Positions 17,042 to 25,668 of a stretch of DNA of 64,000 nt are shown here, piece by piece. The stretch's first letter is position 1; each line of letters begins with the position of its first letter. The stretch spans positions 434,001 to 498,000 of the forward strand of contig QGGY01000003.1 of assembly GCA_003148945.1 (NCBI GenBank), given 5' to 3'. This stretch comes from Murimonas intestini. Its GTDB lineage: Bacteria > Bacillota > Clostridia > Lachnospirales > Lachnospiraceae. The notes beneath the pieces were generated by a model. It was not told where the DNA came from, did no database searches, and saw only the letters and a program-made list of their open reading frames with translations. A program made the position numbers and the translations under genes.

Positions 17042-18064
17042 ATGAGAAGTTATGATCCCGGAAAAATCGGATGCTACGCCGGATGGAGGCGCTATGAGGG
17101 AAATCCGGTCATTGATGAGAGAATCGGAGAGGTTTCCGATGCTGTGGTCCTGGAAGAGAACGGAAAATATAAGATGTACTATTCACACCGCTTTTTGAAA
17201 AAGATTCTGCTGGCAGCAGGAGAAAATGGTCTTGATTTCCGGCCCTACGCAGAGGGGGCTGTGACAGACGAGGACGTTGACACAAAGGCATATATTGTGG
17301 GTGACCATTTTTATGCGGACGGGGGAGATTACGGTTATACGCTGACACGCAGGCCGGAACTTGGATGGGAAGCAGCGGTCTGCCAGCCATACGTGATAAA
17401 AAAGGACGGCGGCTATCATCTGTTTTATACAGGGAAACATTTTGACCTTCTGCAGGAGAAATATGACAGGTCTGTGATCGCACATGCTGTGAGCAGGAAT
17501 GGACAGAACTGGAAGCCCCGGAATACACCTGTTCTGGAGGGAGACCAGCTCTGGGAGAAGGATATGACAAGTTATCCTTGTGTCATGTGGGATAATGAAG
17601 AACAGCTCTTTAAAATGTGGTACTCAGGAGGGGATATAGAGAAGCCTTCCGCGATAGGCTATGCAGTCAGCAGGGACGGTGACCACTGGGAAAAGCCTTT
17701 CAGGGGGCCTGTTTTTGAGAAAGACGGCACTACTCTTGAGAAAGAGAGGGCAGGGGCATGCCACGTGATAAAAGAAGACGGATGGTACTATATGTTTTAC
17801 ACGGCATGGCAGGATGAATATAAGTCCAGGATCTGTGCTGCCAGATCCAGGGACGGTGTGACCTGCTGGGAAAGGCATCCGGCAAATCCGCTTGTGACAT
17901 GGGGACAGTTTGGAGCCTGGGATGTGGAATCAGTCTGCCGCCCCTTCGTGCTCCACGAACAGGGAAGGTGGCTGTGTTATTATACGGGAAGCGCCAGGGG
18001 GCAGAACAGGATCGGTGTTTTGCTGCATGATGGTGAAGATCTGGGATTTGGAGGTGCTTTATGA
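17042..18064 (+). CDS. five-bladed beta-propeller glycosidase-like protein (paralogue 1)
   Basis: A 340-residue protein built of repeated propeller blades, similar to GH43/GH117/GH130-type predicted glycosidases. Repeated motifs are GGYHLFYTGKHF, YPCVMWDNEEQLFKMWYSGG, IGYAVSRDGDHWEKP, GWYYMFYTAW and ARSRDGVTCWERHPANP, with a final acidic motif WDVESVCRPFV. No signal peptide, so it acts on imported sugars. The Asp/Glu residues of the blade tips are in the positions that act as catalytic residues in five-bladed propellers, but I cannot assign a CAZy family. RBS AAAGGAGAGACAG precedes the ATG. It overlaps the second paralogue by 4 bp. Confidence 0.78.
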   Translation: MRSYDPGKIGCYAGWRRYEGNPVIDERIGEVSDAVVLEENGKYKMYYSHRFLKKILLAAGENGLDFRPYAEGAVTDEDVDTKAYIVGDHFYADGGDYGYTLTRRPELGWEAAVCQPYVIKKDGGYHLFYTGKHFDLLQEKYDRSVIAHAVSRNGQNWKPRNTPVLEGDQLWEKDMTSYPCVMWDNEEQLFKMWYSGGDIEKPSAIGYAVSRDGDHWEKPFRGPVFEKDGTTLEKERAGACHVIKEDGWYYMFYTAWQDEYKSRICAARSRDGVTCWERHPANPLVTWGQFGAWDVESVCRPFVLHEQGRWLCYYTGSARGQNRIGVLLHDGEDLGFGGAL

Positions 18065-19008
18065 TATCAAAAGATAAGACTAAAATAGGCTGCTACGGGA
18101 ACTGGAGGCGGTATCAGAACAATCCTGTACTGAAAGATGACTGGGGCGAGACATTCGATGTCACCGTGCTGCGGGTGAATGAAAAACTCAGGATGTACTT
18201 ATCCTGGAGGTCTACAAACAGCATAGCATTTGTTGAAGGTGTGGACGGCATCCACTGGAGTGAACCAACGATCGTCCTGACTCCTGATTTTACCACAGGA
18301 TGGGAGGAGGATGTAAACAGGCAGATTGTAATTGAGAAGGACGGTAAGTACCATATGTGGTACACTGGCATGAAGTTTCTGGGGGCCGGTGAACGTATCA
18401 ACAGCGGAAGATCCTGCATTGGCTATGCGGTGAGCGATGACGGCATCCATTTTGAAAGAAGAAAAGAACCGGTGATGGAACCGGAAGGAGGCTGGGAAAA
18501 GACAAACCTGATGTGTCCTCATGTGATCTGGGATGAAGAAATGCAGAAATTCCGCATGTGGTATTCGGCAGGCGGCTTCTGGGAGCCTGACCAGATCGGA
18601 TATGCCCAGAGTGATGACGGGATCCACTGGGAAAGGCATCCTGACAATCCAATCTTCAGGCCTCACCCCGGTCATTTCTGGGAAAGAGAGATCGTCTCAG
18701 CATGCCAGGTGCTTCCCATGGATGGCTGGTATTATATGTTCTACATAGGGTTCGAGGATATGTACAAAGCAACAATCAATGTGGCCAGATCAAAAGACGG
18801 CATTACAGGATGGGAGCGTTTCGGCGGCAATCCTATTATTTCAGGCGGCGCTGCGGGAGAATGGGATGCGGAGGCGGTTTATAAGCCCTGGGTAGAATAT
18901 CTGGACGGACAGTGGCTGCTGTGGGCAAACGGCAGACGGGCAGCCATTGAACAGGTTGGGCTTTACATTTATGACGGGGATGATATGGGCCTGAAGGACT
19001 GGAAATAA
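18061..19008 (+). CDS. five-bladed beta-propeller glycosidase-like protein (paralogue 2)
   Basis: A 315-residue paralogue of the flanking genes. It begins with the same KIGCYGNWRRYQNNPVL pattern (compare KIGCYAGWRRYEGNPVI upstream) and carries KYHMWYTGMKF, LMCPHVIWDEEMQKFRMWYS, IGYAQSDDGIHWERHPDNPI, GWYYMFYIGFED and the terminal acidic motif WDAEAVYKPWV. It is cytoplasmic by lack of a signal peptide. It starts at an ATGA overlap with the previous gene, so the two are translationally coupled and probably made in equal amounts. Confidence 0.78.
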   Translation: MISKDKTKIGCYGNWRRYQNNPVLKDDWGETFDVTVLRVNEKLRMYLSWRSTNSIAFVEGVDGIHWSEPTIVLTPDFTTGWEEDVNRQIVIEKDGKYHMWYTGMKFLGAGERINSGRSCIGYAVSDDGIHFERRKEPVMEPEGGWEKTNLMCPHVIWDEEMQKFRMWYSAGGFWEPDQIGYAQSDDGIHWERHPDNPIFRPHPGHFWEREIVSACQVLPMDGWYYMFYIGFEDMYKATINVARSKDGITGWERFGGNPIISGGAAGEWDAEAVYKPWVEYLDGQWLLWANGRRAAIEQVGLYIYDGDDMGLKDWK

Positions 19009-19096
19009 GCCGGACATGAAGCCTCCTGAATGGATATTGGCATATGTAATATGAGGAGAGACAGAGAATAGATAAAGAATAGGTAGGGGGAAGCGC

Positions 19097-20008
19097 ATGG
19101 AGAAGATCTGCAGGGGAACAAAAGGCGGCTGGAAAAAATATCAGGGAAATCCTGTACTTGGAGGAGATTACGGTACCTGTTTTGATATCAGCATGCTAAG
19201 AGAAGACGGGAAGTACAGAATGTATTTTTCGTGGAGAAAAAAAGGATGCATAGCAACGGCTGTCAGTGATGACGGAATACACTGGAGTGAACCCCGCATC
19301 TGTATAGGACCCAGAAAGACAGAAGAGGGGTGGGAAGATGAGGTGAACCGCCCTGTAGTTGTAAAAAGGGGGAATACATATCACATGTGGTATACAGGGC
19401 AGTATAAACCGGGACAGGCGGATGGGAATTCTTATCTGTTTTATGCTGTAAGCAAAGACGGTGAAGAGTTCACAAGAGTGAGAAATACACCTGTGATGAG
19501 GCCGGATTGTTATTGGGAGAAGGCAGCTGTCATGTGCCCTCATGTGATCTGGGACGGTGGGCAGAAAATGTACAGGATGTGGTACTCCGGCGGTGACCAG
19601 TATGAGCCTGCGGCGATCGGCTATGCCAGGAGCCGGGACGGGATCAGTTGGGAGAAATATGGAGGAAATCCTGTCTTTATGGCGGATAAGTCTGCTGCGT
19701 GGGAACAGCATAAGGCGGCAGGATGTCAGGTGATCCCTTTTAAGGATGGTTATCTCATGTTCTATATCGGTTATCGAAATGAAGATTATGCGCAGATTGG
19801 AATGGCATGGTCAGCAAATGGCATCACTGAGTGGAAAAGGTCACTTGATAATCCGATCATTGCTCCGGATGAGGATGGGTTTGATGCAGAAGCCTGTTAT
19901 AAACCTTTTGCACTTTTAGTGGAAGGAAAATGGATGCTCTGGTATAATGGAAGAAATGGGAGCCTGGAACAGATTGGACTGGCGGTTCATGACGGGGAAG
20001 AGCTTTAA
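19097..20008 (+). CDS. five-bladed beta-propeller glycosidase-like protein (paralogue 3)
   Basis: A 303-residue third paralogue. Shared motifs are GGWKKYQGNPVLGGDYG, DGIHWSEPRICIG, NTYHMWYTGQYK, VMCPHVIWDGGQKMYRMWYS, IGYARSRDGISWEKYGGNPV and FDAEACYKPFALLVEGKWML. It is closer to paralogue 2 than to paralogue 1 by these motifs. The ATG at 19097 has GTAGGGGGAAGCG upstream. The 88-bp gap before it is the largest inside this half of the operon, with no obvious terminator. Three retained copies suggest three linkages or sugars in one substrate, or subunits of one complex. Confidence 0.78.
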   Translation: MEKICRGTKGGWKKYQGNPVLGGDYGTCFDISMLREDGKYRMYFSWRKKGCIATAVSDDGIHWSEPRICIGPRKTEEGWEDEVNRPVVVKRGNTYHMWYTGQYKPGQADGNSYLFYAVSKDGEEFTRVRNTPVMRPDCYWEKAAVMCPHVIWDGGQKMYRMWYSGGDQYEPAAIGYARSRDGISWEKYGGNPVFMADKSAAWEQHKAAGCQVIPFKDGYLMFYIGYRNEDYAQIGMAWSANGITEWKRSLDNPIIAPDEDGFDAEACYKPFALLVEGKWMLWYNGRNGSLEQIGLAVHDGEEL

Positions 20009-20041
20009 GGCAGAGTCAAAGGCTTTAGCCGAAGGAGGACT

Positions 20042-22204
20042 ATGTATCAGATCAGCGGAAACACTATAGAACGTATCTACGCAGGCTGGCTGGGGAAGAT
20101 TATCGGCATCCGCCTGGGCGCTCCGGTAGAAGGCTGGAGCTGTGATAAAATTGCAGATATCTACGGTGAGGTAGATGATTATCTGGTGGATTACAGGGAT
20201 TTTGCGGCTGATGATGACAGCAATGGGCCGGTTTTTCTTGTGCGCGCCCTGGAAGACAGCAAGAAGATGGAAAAGATAGAGCCCCGGGATGTAGCGCAGG
20301 CACTGCTAAACTATGCTCCATATGAGCATGCATTTTTCTGGTGGGGAGGATATGGGATATCCACTGAACACACAGCCTATCTGAATTTGAGGGCAGGGAT
20401 ACCGGCACCTGCTTCAGGGAGCGTTGCGATGAACGGAAAGACTGTAGCCGAACAGATCGGAGGACAGATATTTTCTGACTGCTGGGGATTTGTATCCCCG
20501 GGGGATCCCAGACGGGCAGCACATCTGGCAGAGACTGCGTCCAGTGTCACACATGACGGGAATGCAGTGTACGGGGGGCAGTTTATAGCGGCCTGCATCA
20601 GCCTGGCATTTTTGGGACTCTCCCTGGAGGAGATGATAGAGGAGGCTCTGGAACAGATCCCTGATGATTGTGAATATTCCAGGGTTGTAAAGGCAGTGCT
20701 TGAATTTTACCGGGAACATCCTGATTCCTGGAGAGCATGTTTTAAATATCTGAAGGAGAACTTCGGCTACGACAGATACCCGGGAAACTGCCATGTGATT
20801 CCCAATGCGGGAGTGATTATACTCTCCCTCCTTTACGGGGAGGATTCTTTCGGGCAGGCGGTAAAAATTGCTGTCATGTGCGGATGGGATACAGACTGCA
20901 ACGCAGGGAATGTGGGAGCTGTCATGGGAGTGCGGTGCGGCGTGGAAGGAATCAGCAGCAGGAAGTGGAGAGAGCCTGTCAATGACCTGCTGATCTGCTC
21001 AAGTGTCATGGGAAGCATGAATATCACAGATATCCCTGCGGGAGCTGCTTATTTTGCCCGGATGGCCTTTAAGATGGCAGGAGTCTGTCCTGAGGGAATA
21101 TGGAAAGAAGTACTTTTTGGAGACCGCAGGAGACTGCATTTTGAATATCCGGGTTCCACACATGGAATGAGGATACGCAGGGATGTTCCTGAGGGCAGCG
21201 AGTATCCGGGACTGGAATCACGGCTTGTGAACTCTGATGAAAAGGCCTGTACAGGGAAAAGGTCACTGAAAATCACGGCAAAGCCTCTGCACCCGGGAGA
21301 GCAGGTCTTTATATACCAGAAAACATATTATGGGAAAGAGGATTTGCACGACAACAGATATGATCCATGTTTTTCACCTCTGATCTATCCGGGACAAATT
21401 CTTAAAGGAAAACTGCTGGTTCCGTCAGGCGGGTGTGAATGCCTGGCCAGGATGTACGTGAAAGAGCAGCACAGTAAAAAGGTATTCTATGGGCCGGGAA
21501 CCGTATGCAGGCCGGACAGGTGGGAAAGCCTCATGTTCGCTGTCCCGGGGATGGAAAAGGCTCTGCTTACGGAAGCGGGAGTGGCGCTGACAGTCCTGGG
21601 AGACACTGCTGATGACTGCGTTCTGGAGGCCTGGATGGATGATATGGAATATGTCGGACCGGCTGATTATACACTGGATTTTAACGAAGAGAAGCAGGAG
21701 ATGTGGAGTGGAACACATAGTGAAGTGACCCAGTTTACAAGACTGAAGGGCTGGACCTGGCTGGAGGAAGGCAGGCTTCACCTGCTGGCGGCGGATTTTG
21801 GGGAGACATATACCGGCAGCCATGAGTTTGAAGATTATGCGGTGGAGGCAGTAATACGGCCTGTCACAGGGAAGCACCACAGGATCAATGTGCGGGTACA
21901 GGGAGCAGTGCGTTCCTATGCCGCGGGACTTGACGGCCCGGACAGCCTGGCGCTTCTGAAAAATGAAAATGGTTACAGGGAGCTTGTAAGGATACAGTAT
22001 CCGTGGAAAGAAGGCCATGATTATTGGCTGAAGGTAAAGGTGGAGAAGGACGTGATATCTGTATATGACAGGAATGGAGAACTGTTCAGTTACAGAGATG
22101 AAACAGCTCCTTATCTGACCGGCGCTTTTGGATTTTCAGCAGAACAGGGGAGCCACGGCAGTTACTCAGAAGTAAAGGTCCATCCTGTAAATCAGGATAT
22201 TTAG
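20042..22204 (+). CDS. ADP-ribosylglycohydrolase-fold protein with C-terminal beta-sandwich
   Basis: A 720-residue protein. Residues 1-340 match the ADP-ribosylglycohydrolase (ARH/DraG) fold: IYAGWLGKIIGIRLGAPVEG at the start, an acidic cluster AADDDSNGPVFL near residue 56, and the second metal cluster GWDTDCNAGNVGAVMGVRCG near 280. These are the two sites that bind the dinuclear Mg in DraG. Residues beyond about 510 look like a concanavalin/laminin-G type sandwich (HRINVRVQGAVRSYAAGLDG), unusual for a protein-deribosylating enzyme but common on carbohydrate-active ones. Placed last in the sugar locus, it probably hydrolyses an N- or O-glycoside; that is inference. RBS GAAGGAGGACT precedes the ATG. 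Confidence 0.82.
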   Translation: MYQISGNTIERIYAGWLGKIIGIRLGAPVEGWSCDKIADIYGEVDDYLVDYRDFAADDDSNGPVFLVRALEDSKKMEKIEPRDVAQALLNYAPYEHAFFWWGGYGISTEHTAYLNLRAGIPAPASGSVAMNGKTVAEQIGGQIFSDCWGFVSPGDPRRAAHLAETASSVTHDGNAVYGGQFIAACISLAFLGLSLEEMIEEALEQIPDDCEYSRVVKAVLEFYREHPDSWRACFKYLKENFGYDRYPGNCHVIPNAGVIILSLLYGEDSFGQAVKIAVMCGWDTDCNAGNVGAVMGVRCGVEGISSRKWREPVNDLLICSSVMGSMNITDIPAGAAYFARMAFKMAGVCPEGIWKEVLFGDRRRLHFEYPGSTHGMRIRRDVPEGSEYPGLESRLVNSDEKACTGKRSLKITAKPLHPGEQVFIYQKTYYGKEDLHDNRYDPCFSPLIYPGQILKGKLLVPSGGCECLARMYVKEQHSKKVFYGPGTVCRPDRWESLMFAVPGMEKALLTEAGVALTVLGDTADDCVLEAWMDDMEYVGPADYTLDFNEEKQEMWSGTHSEVTQFTRLKGWTWLEEGRLHLLAADFGETYTGSHEFEDYAVEAVIRPVTGKHHRINVRVQGAVRSYAAGLDGPDSLALLKNENGYRELVRIQYPWKEGHDYWLKVKVEKDVISVYDRNGELFSYRDETAPYLTGAFGFSAEQGSHGSYSEVKVHPVNQDI

Positions 22205-22238
22205 AACAGCGTACAGCACTCGTATTATGCTCCCTGGG

Positions 22239-22380
22239 GTTACTGTACACACGTCACCATCCCGCGAGGTGTTTTCGTGCGTATTTGCACGAAAATCCCG
22301 AGGGCTACAGCGCGAAACGGCGTTTTTTGCCGTTTCTGTGCATCGCGGAGCGTGTTACTGGTCACGGAGTGAACAGTAAT
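22239..22380 (+). repeat. structured dispersed repeat of about 142 bp, copy A
   Basis: First of three copies (others at 25463-25605 and 27043-27182, both in the opposite orientation). It contains nested hairpins: TTTTCGTGC...GCACGAAAA (9 bp), GAAACGGC...GCCGTTTC (8 bp) and a terminal GTTACTGGTCAC/GTGAACAGTAAT hairpin, plus near-identical 12-nt ends (GTTACTGTTCAC type). It lies in the 3' region after the carbohydrate operon and directly before a terminator. It encodes no credible protein. Confidence 0.85.
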
Positions 22381-22423
22381 CCCCCCGGGAATGCCGCAAA
22401 TGCGGCATCCTCCGGGGGGTTTT
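22381..22423. terminator. bidirectional intrinsic terminator
   Basis: CCCCCCGG-ga-ATGCCGCA pairs with TGCGGCAT-cc-TCCGGGGGG, followed by TTTT on the plus strand. It separates the convergent carbohydrate operon and htpG; htpG stops 3 bp beyond it. Confidence 0.8.
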
Positions 22424-22425
22424 AA

Positions 22426-24489
22426 CTATTTAGCAAGAAGCATCATGATCTCATTGCTGCGGCTGATGAATTTTGTCATTTCTTCCGGTGACAGCGGCTT
22501 ATGGCTTAAAAGAGCCAGATCATAGAGCTGTTCACAGAACATCGGGATATTCTCTGAATCTTTGTTGTCAAAGATATACTTAACAAGCTTATTGTTTGCG
22601 TTGAGTACAAGAGTCTCAGAGGAACCGAACATGGACGGATCCATTCCATACATGTTGTACATCTTCATCATATCCTGCATACGGCGGGATTCCTCAGAAA
22701 GTGTGATCATAGAAGAGATATTCTCATTCTTTAATTTCTCAACCTTTACTTCCAGCTTATCCTTGCCAAGCGCCTTGCGGAATACTTCTGTCAGTGTATC
22801 TGTCTCTTCCTTCAGGTCTGCAGCGTCGTTTTCTTTGACATCAGCATTTACCTCGGAATCGATCCTCTGGAATTTTATTTCTTCGTTCTTCTGCTCTACG
22901 TGTGAGATGAACGGAGAATCAATATTATGTTTCAGGATAACAGCGTCAAGGCCTTCTTCTTTAAACATGTTGATATACTGGCTCTGCTGTACTTCGTCCG
23001 TTACATAATAGAGGATAGTCTTTGGCTTCTCAGCATTTTCCTCCTTAGAATCATCAGAAGCTGTGTCAGCCTGCGGCTCGGCCTGCTCAGCATTTTCTTC
23101 TTCCTTCTTTGTCTCCTCGATGAAATCCTTCAGTGTCAGATATCTTCCGTCCAGATTTTTATAGAGGATATAATCCATCATCTTTTCACTGAATTTTTCT
23201 TCCTTCAGGCAGCCGAACTTGATAAACGGGCTGATATCATCCCAGTATTTTTCATAATTCTCACGGTCTGTCTTGCACATTCCTGAAAGCTTGTCTGCCA
23301 CCTTCTTAGAAATGTAATCAGAGATTTTTTTGACAAATCCATCATTCTGAAGAGCGCTTCTGGATACATTCAGCGGCAGATCAGGACAGTCGATGACACC
23401 CTTTAAGAGCATCAAAAATTCAGGGATGACCTCTTTAATATTGTCAGCGATAAATACCTGGTTATTGTACAGCTTGATGGTTCCTTCAATGGAATCGTAT
23501 TCTGTATTGATCTTCGGGAAATAAAGGATTCCCTTTAAATTAAACGGATAGTCCATGTTCAGATGGATCCAGAAAAGAGGCTCCTTGTAGTCCATGAATA
23601 CCTTGCGGTAAAAGTCTCTGTATTCGTCATCTGTACATTCATTTGGATGCTTCATCCACAGGGGAGAAGTATCGCTTAAGGATACAGGGCGCTTGTTGAT
23701 CTTTACACGGTCCCTGGCAGGTGATACCTCAACCTGTTCCTTTTCACCATTTTCGTTCTCTTTTTCTTCAAATTTGGCATCCTCATGGATGTGTTCTACA
23801 ACTACGTCATCTTCTGTCAGCTGATCCTCGTCGATAGTCTCATACTGCTGTTCAGCAGCTGCATTATCCAGGAATATCTCAACTGGCATGAAAGAGCAGT
23901 ATTTTTCTATAACTTCACGGGCGCGGTATTCATTGGAGAATTCTACACTTTCCTCATTCAGGAAAAGAGTGATCTCAGTACCTACTGTTGTCTTTTCTCC
24001 ATCGCTTAAAGTATATTCTGTTCCGCCGTCACATTCCCAGTGTACAGGCTTAGCGCCTTCTTTATAAGAAAGGGTATCGATGTGCACTTCATCTGCAACC
24101 ATGAATGCTGAGTAGAAGCCAAGGCCGAAATGTCCGATGATCTCATCGTTGTTGGTCTTATCTTTATATTTTTCCAGAAATTCAGTTGCACCTGAAAAAG
24201 CTATCTGGGTGATGTACTCCTCAACCTCGTCGGCATCCATACCAAGACCATTATCTATGAATTTAAGAGTCTTGTCCGTAGGATTTACGATAACTTCAAT
24301 TTTAGATCTGTATTTCTCAGGGAAACTATATTCCCCCATGATCTCCAGCTTTTTTAACTTTGTGATGGCATCACAGCCGTTGGAAATCAATTCACGGAAA
24401 AAGATATCGTGGTCTGAATACAGCCACTTTTTGATGATTGGAAATATATTCTCGCTGTTGATTGATAAGCTTCCTGTTTTATTGCTCAT
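22426..24489 (-). CDS. htpG: molecular chaperone HtpG (Hsp90)
   Basis: A 687-residue bacterial Hsp90. The GHKL ATPase domain is at the N-terminus with ELISNGCDAITKLKKL (Asn for Mg), DNGLGMDADEVEEY and GHFGLGFYSAFMVAD. The middle domain carries FWIHLNMDYPFNLKGILYFP and VSRSALQNDGFVKKI (catalytic-loop Arg region). The C-terminal dimerisation domain ends with LALLSHKPLSPEEMTKFISR. An acidic, low-complexity insert (EETKKEEENAEQAEP) at about residue 480 lengthens it relative to E. coli HtpG. ATG 24489 follows AAAGGAGTG on the minus strand. A sigma-A-like promoter and a perfect CIRCE operator lie upstream. Confidence 0.97.
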   Translation of the reverse strand: MSNKTGSLSINSENIFPIIKKWLYSDHDIFFRELISNGCDAITKLKKLEIMGEYSFPEKYRSKIEVIVNPTDKTLKFIDNGLGMDADEVEEYITQIAFSGATEFLEKYKDKTNNDEIIGHFGLGFYSAFMVADEVHIDTLSYKEGAKPVHWECDGGTEYTLSDGEKTTVGTEITLFLNEESVEFSNEYRAREVIEKYCSFMPVEIFLDNAAAEQQYETIDEDQLTEDDVVVEHIHEDAKFEEKENENGEKEQVEVSPARDRVKINKRPVSLSDTSPLWMKHPNECTDDEYRDFYRKVFMDYKEPLFWIHLNMDYPFNLKGILYFPKINTEYDSIEGTIKLYNNQVFIADNIKEVIPEFLMLLKGVIDCPDLPLNVSRSALQNDGFVKKISDYISKKVADKLSGMCKTDRENYEKYWDDISPFIKFGCLKEEKFSEKMMDYILYKNLDGRYLTLKDFIEETKKEEENAEQAEPQADTASDDSKEENAEKPKTILYYVTDEVQQSQYINMFKEEGLDAVILKHNIDSPFISHVEQKNEEIKFQRIDSEVNADVKENDAADLKEETDTLTEVFRKALGKDKLEVKVEKLKNENISSMITLSEESRRMQDMMKMYNMYGMDPSMFGSSETLVLNANNKLVKYIFDNKDSENIPMFCEQLYDLALLSHKPLSPEEMTKFISRSNEIMMLLAK

Positions 24490-24534
24490 TCAAAAACACT
24501 CCTTTGCATTTTTACTTGTTTCACTCTAGAAAGT

Positions 24535-24563
24535 AGTGTAATACGATGTGACGGAAAAGTCAA
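24535..24563 (-). promoter_or_regulatory. htpG promoter
   Basis: On the minus strand TTGACT (24558-24563) is separated by 17 bp from TACACT (24535-24540). Transcription would start about 40 bp upstream of the htpG ATG. The CIRCE element lies just upstream of the -35 box. Confidence 0.65.
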
Positions 24564-24570
24564 GAAAAAA

Positions 24571-24597
24571 TTAGCACTCAAACAAGGTGAGTGCTAA
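24571..24597. promoter_or_regulatory. CIRCE element (HrcA operator)
   Basis: A perfect TTAGCACTC-N9-GAGTGCTAA palindrome, the HrcA-binding consensus. It lies 82-108 bp upstream of the htpG start and 8 bp upstream of the -35 box. On the minus strand it is followed directly by a run of six T, so the dyad could also terminate transcripts of the upstream DUF5721 gene. Confidence 0.93.
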
Positions 24598-24639
24598 CAA
24601 TTTTTTATAAAATTTATTAACAAAAAATAAAAAAGGCCA

Positions 24640-25143
24640 TTACAGGAGTTCAAAATCAATTTCCTGCTTTAAAAAGAACTTCTGTACCATGTGGTCCCAT
24701 TCATGCTCCAGGGACTTGTCAAGTGTGAAGAGTGACATGGAGGTGCCTGTGATGCAGGTAAGCATACTCCCATCATATTTCAGGTTCAGGAAAAGGCCGT
24801 TTACGTCATCGGAAGTAAACGGCAGCTGTGCCTGGGTGAGAAGCCGCTTCAGGTTTGGCCTGGAGAGCTGGAAAACGATCTTAAAACCAAGAGGCGTCTT
24901 CCGCCCTTTCATAAGCTCAAAGCAGATCGGACGTACCTGCTCCCAAAGTGAAAATGTACGTTCAGACAGGGACTCATCCTCCAGTTCTTCTTTTGAAAAG
25001 AAATCTTTCTGGAGATGGCCGTCTATATAAAATGTATTATAGGTAGTGACTGCCGCTTCTGTGACCAGAAAATGGTCAAATGTGCCGGTCAGAAGCAGTT
25101 TATTCATAAAATTTTTCAGTCCCGAAATCTGTAGTGATATCAT
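24640..25143 (-). CDS. DUF5721 family protein
   Basis: A 167-residue soluble protein recognised as DUF5721, a family of unknown function common in Lachnospiraceae. Features include ISLQISGLKNFMNKLLLTGT at the N-terminus, TYNTFYIDGHLQKDFF, and EHEWDHMVQKFFLKQEIDFE at the C-terminus. No catalytic motif is evident. The start is taken as ATG 25143 because GGAGGATCT immediately precedes it on the minus strand; a longer frame to 25224 lacks an RBS. The gene is directly upstream of htpG in the same direction, but the T-run following CIRCE probably separates the transcripts. Confidence 0.75.
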   Translation of the reverse strand: MISLQISGLKNFMNKLLLTGTFDHFLVTEAAVTTYNTFYIDGHLQKDFFSKEELEDESLSERTFSLWEQVRPICFELMKGRKTPLGFKIVFQLSRPNLKRLLTQAQLPFTSDDVNGLFLNLKYDGSMLTCITGTSMSLFTLDKSLEHEWDHMVQKFFLKQEIDFELL

Positions 25144-25462
25144 AGATCCTCCTTGTGCCAGCATAAGACAGCTGTATTTCCACAAACTGTGTCTCACATC
25201 TTGCGGAAAGCATTTTTCAAACACGCTATAGAGCTATTATATAATTATTTTTTTGAAAAGGGAAGCAGAAAACCCCTTTTCAAAGGGAATTATATGTGCT
25301 ATGATAATGTAGTATTCAAAACTACATTATATATTTTCTTTGACGAACTCTTATAGGTATTGATTTGAGGTATTATAGAAAGAGAATCGGTTAAACTGTA
25401 ATGTCAGAAGGAGCATATGATCTGGTACATAAGGGAAAGATCTGGGGTACCGGATATTTAAT
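25144..25462. other. AT-rich intergenic stretch with two dyads
   Basis: A gene-free stretch upstream of the DUF5721 gene and degV. Two inverted repeats are visible: TTTGAAAAGGG (25252-25262) with CCCTTTTCAAA (25274-25284), and ATAATGTAGT (25304-25313) with ACTACATTAT (25321-25330). A 26-codon frame from ATG 25401 runs into repeat copy B and is not supported. The stretch presumably holds divergent promoters. Confidence 0.5.
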
Positions 25463-25605
25463 GTTACTGTTCACTCCGTGACCAGTAACACGCTTCGCGA
25501 TGCACAGAAACGGCTCAAAGCGCCGTTTCGCGCTGCAGCCCTCGGGATTTTCGTGCAAAATACGCACGAAAACACCTCGCGGGACGGTGACGTGTGAATA
25601 GTAAC
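25463..25605 (-). repeat. structured dispersed repeat of about 142 bp, copy B
   Basis: Opposite orientation to copy A. It keeps the GAAACGGC/GCCGTTTC and TTTTCGTGC/GCACGAAAA stems, while loop bases differ (GCTTTGA here, GTTTTTT in copy A). One end is the hairpin GTTACTGTTCAC-tcc-GTGACCAGTAAC and the other end has GTGTGAATAGTAAC. It sits 63 bp upstream of degV. Confidence 0.85.
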
Positions 25606-25668
25606 CAATTATTTGCAAATAAATTTATAAAAGCGGTCTGCGGGACCGCCGGGCCAGGAGGATTTTAA

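Noticed and set aside
25401-25481. 26-codon frame starting before repeat copy B
   Set aside because: It has GGAG upstream within its own codons only, is not hydrophobic, and ends inside the repeat; no paired RNA signals as in the 34.6-kb locus.
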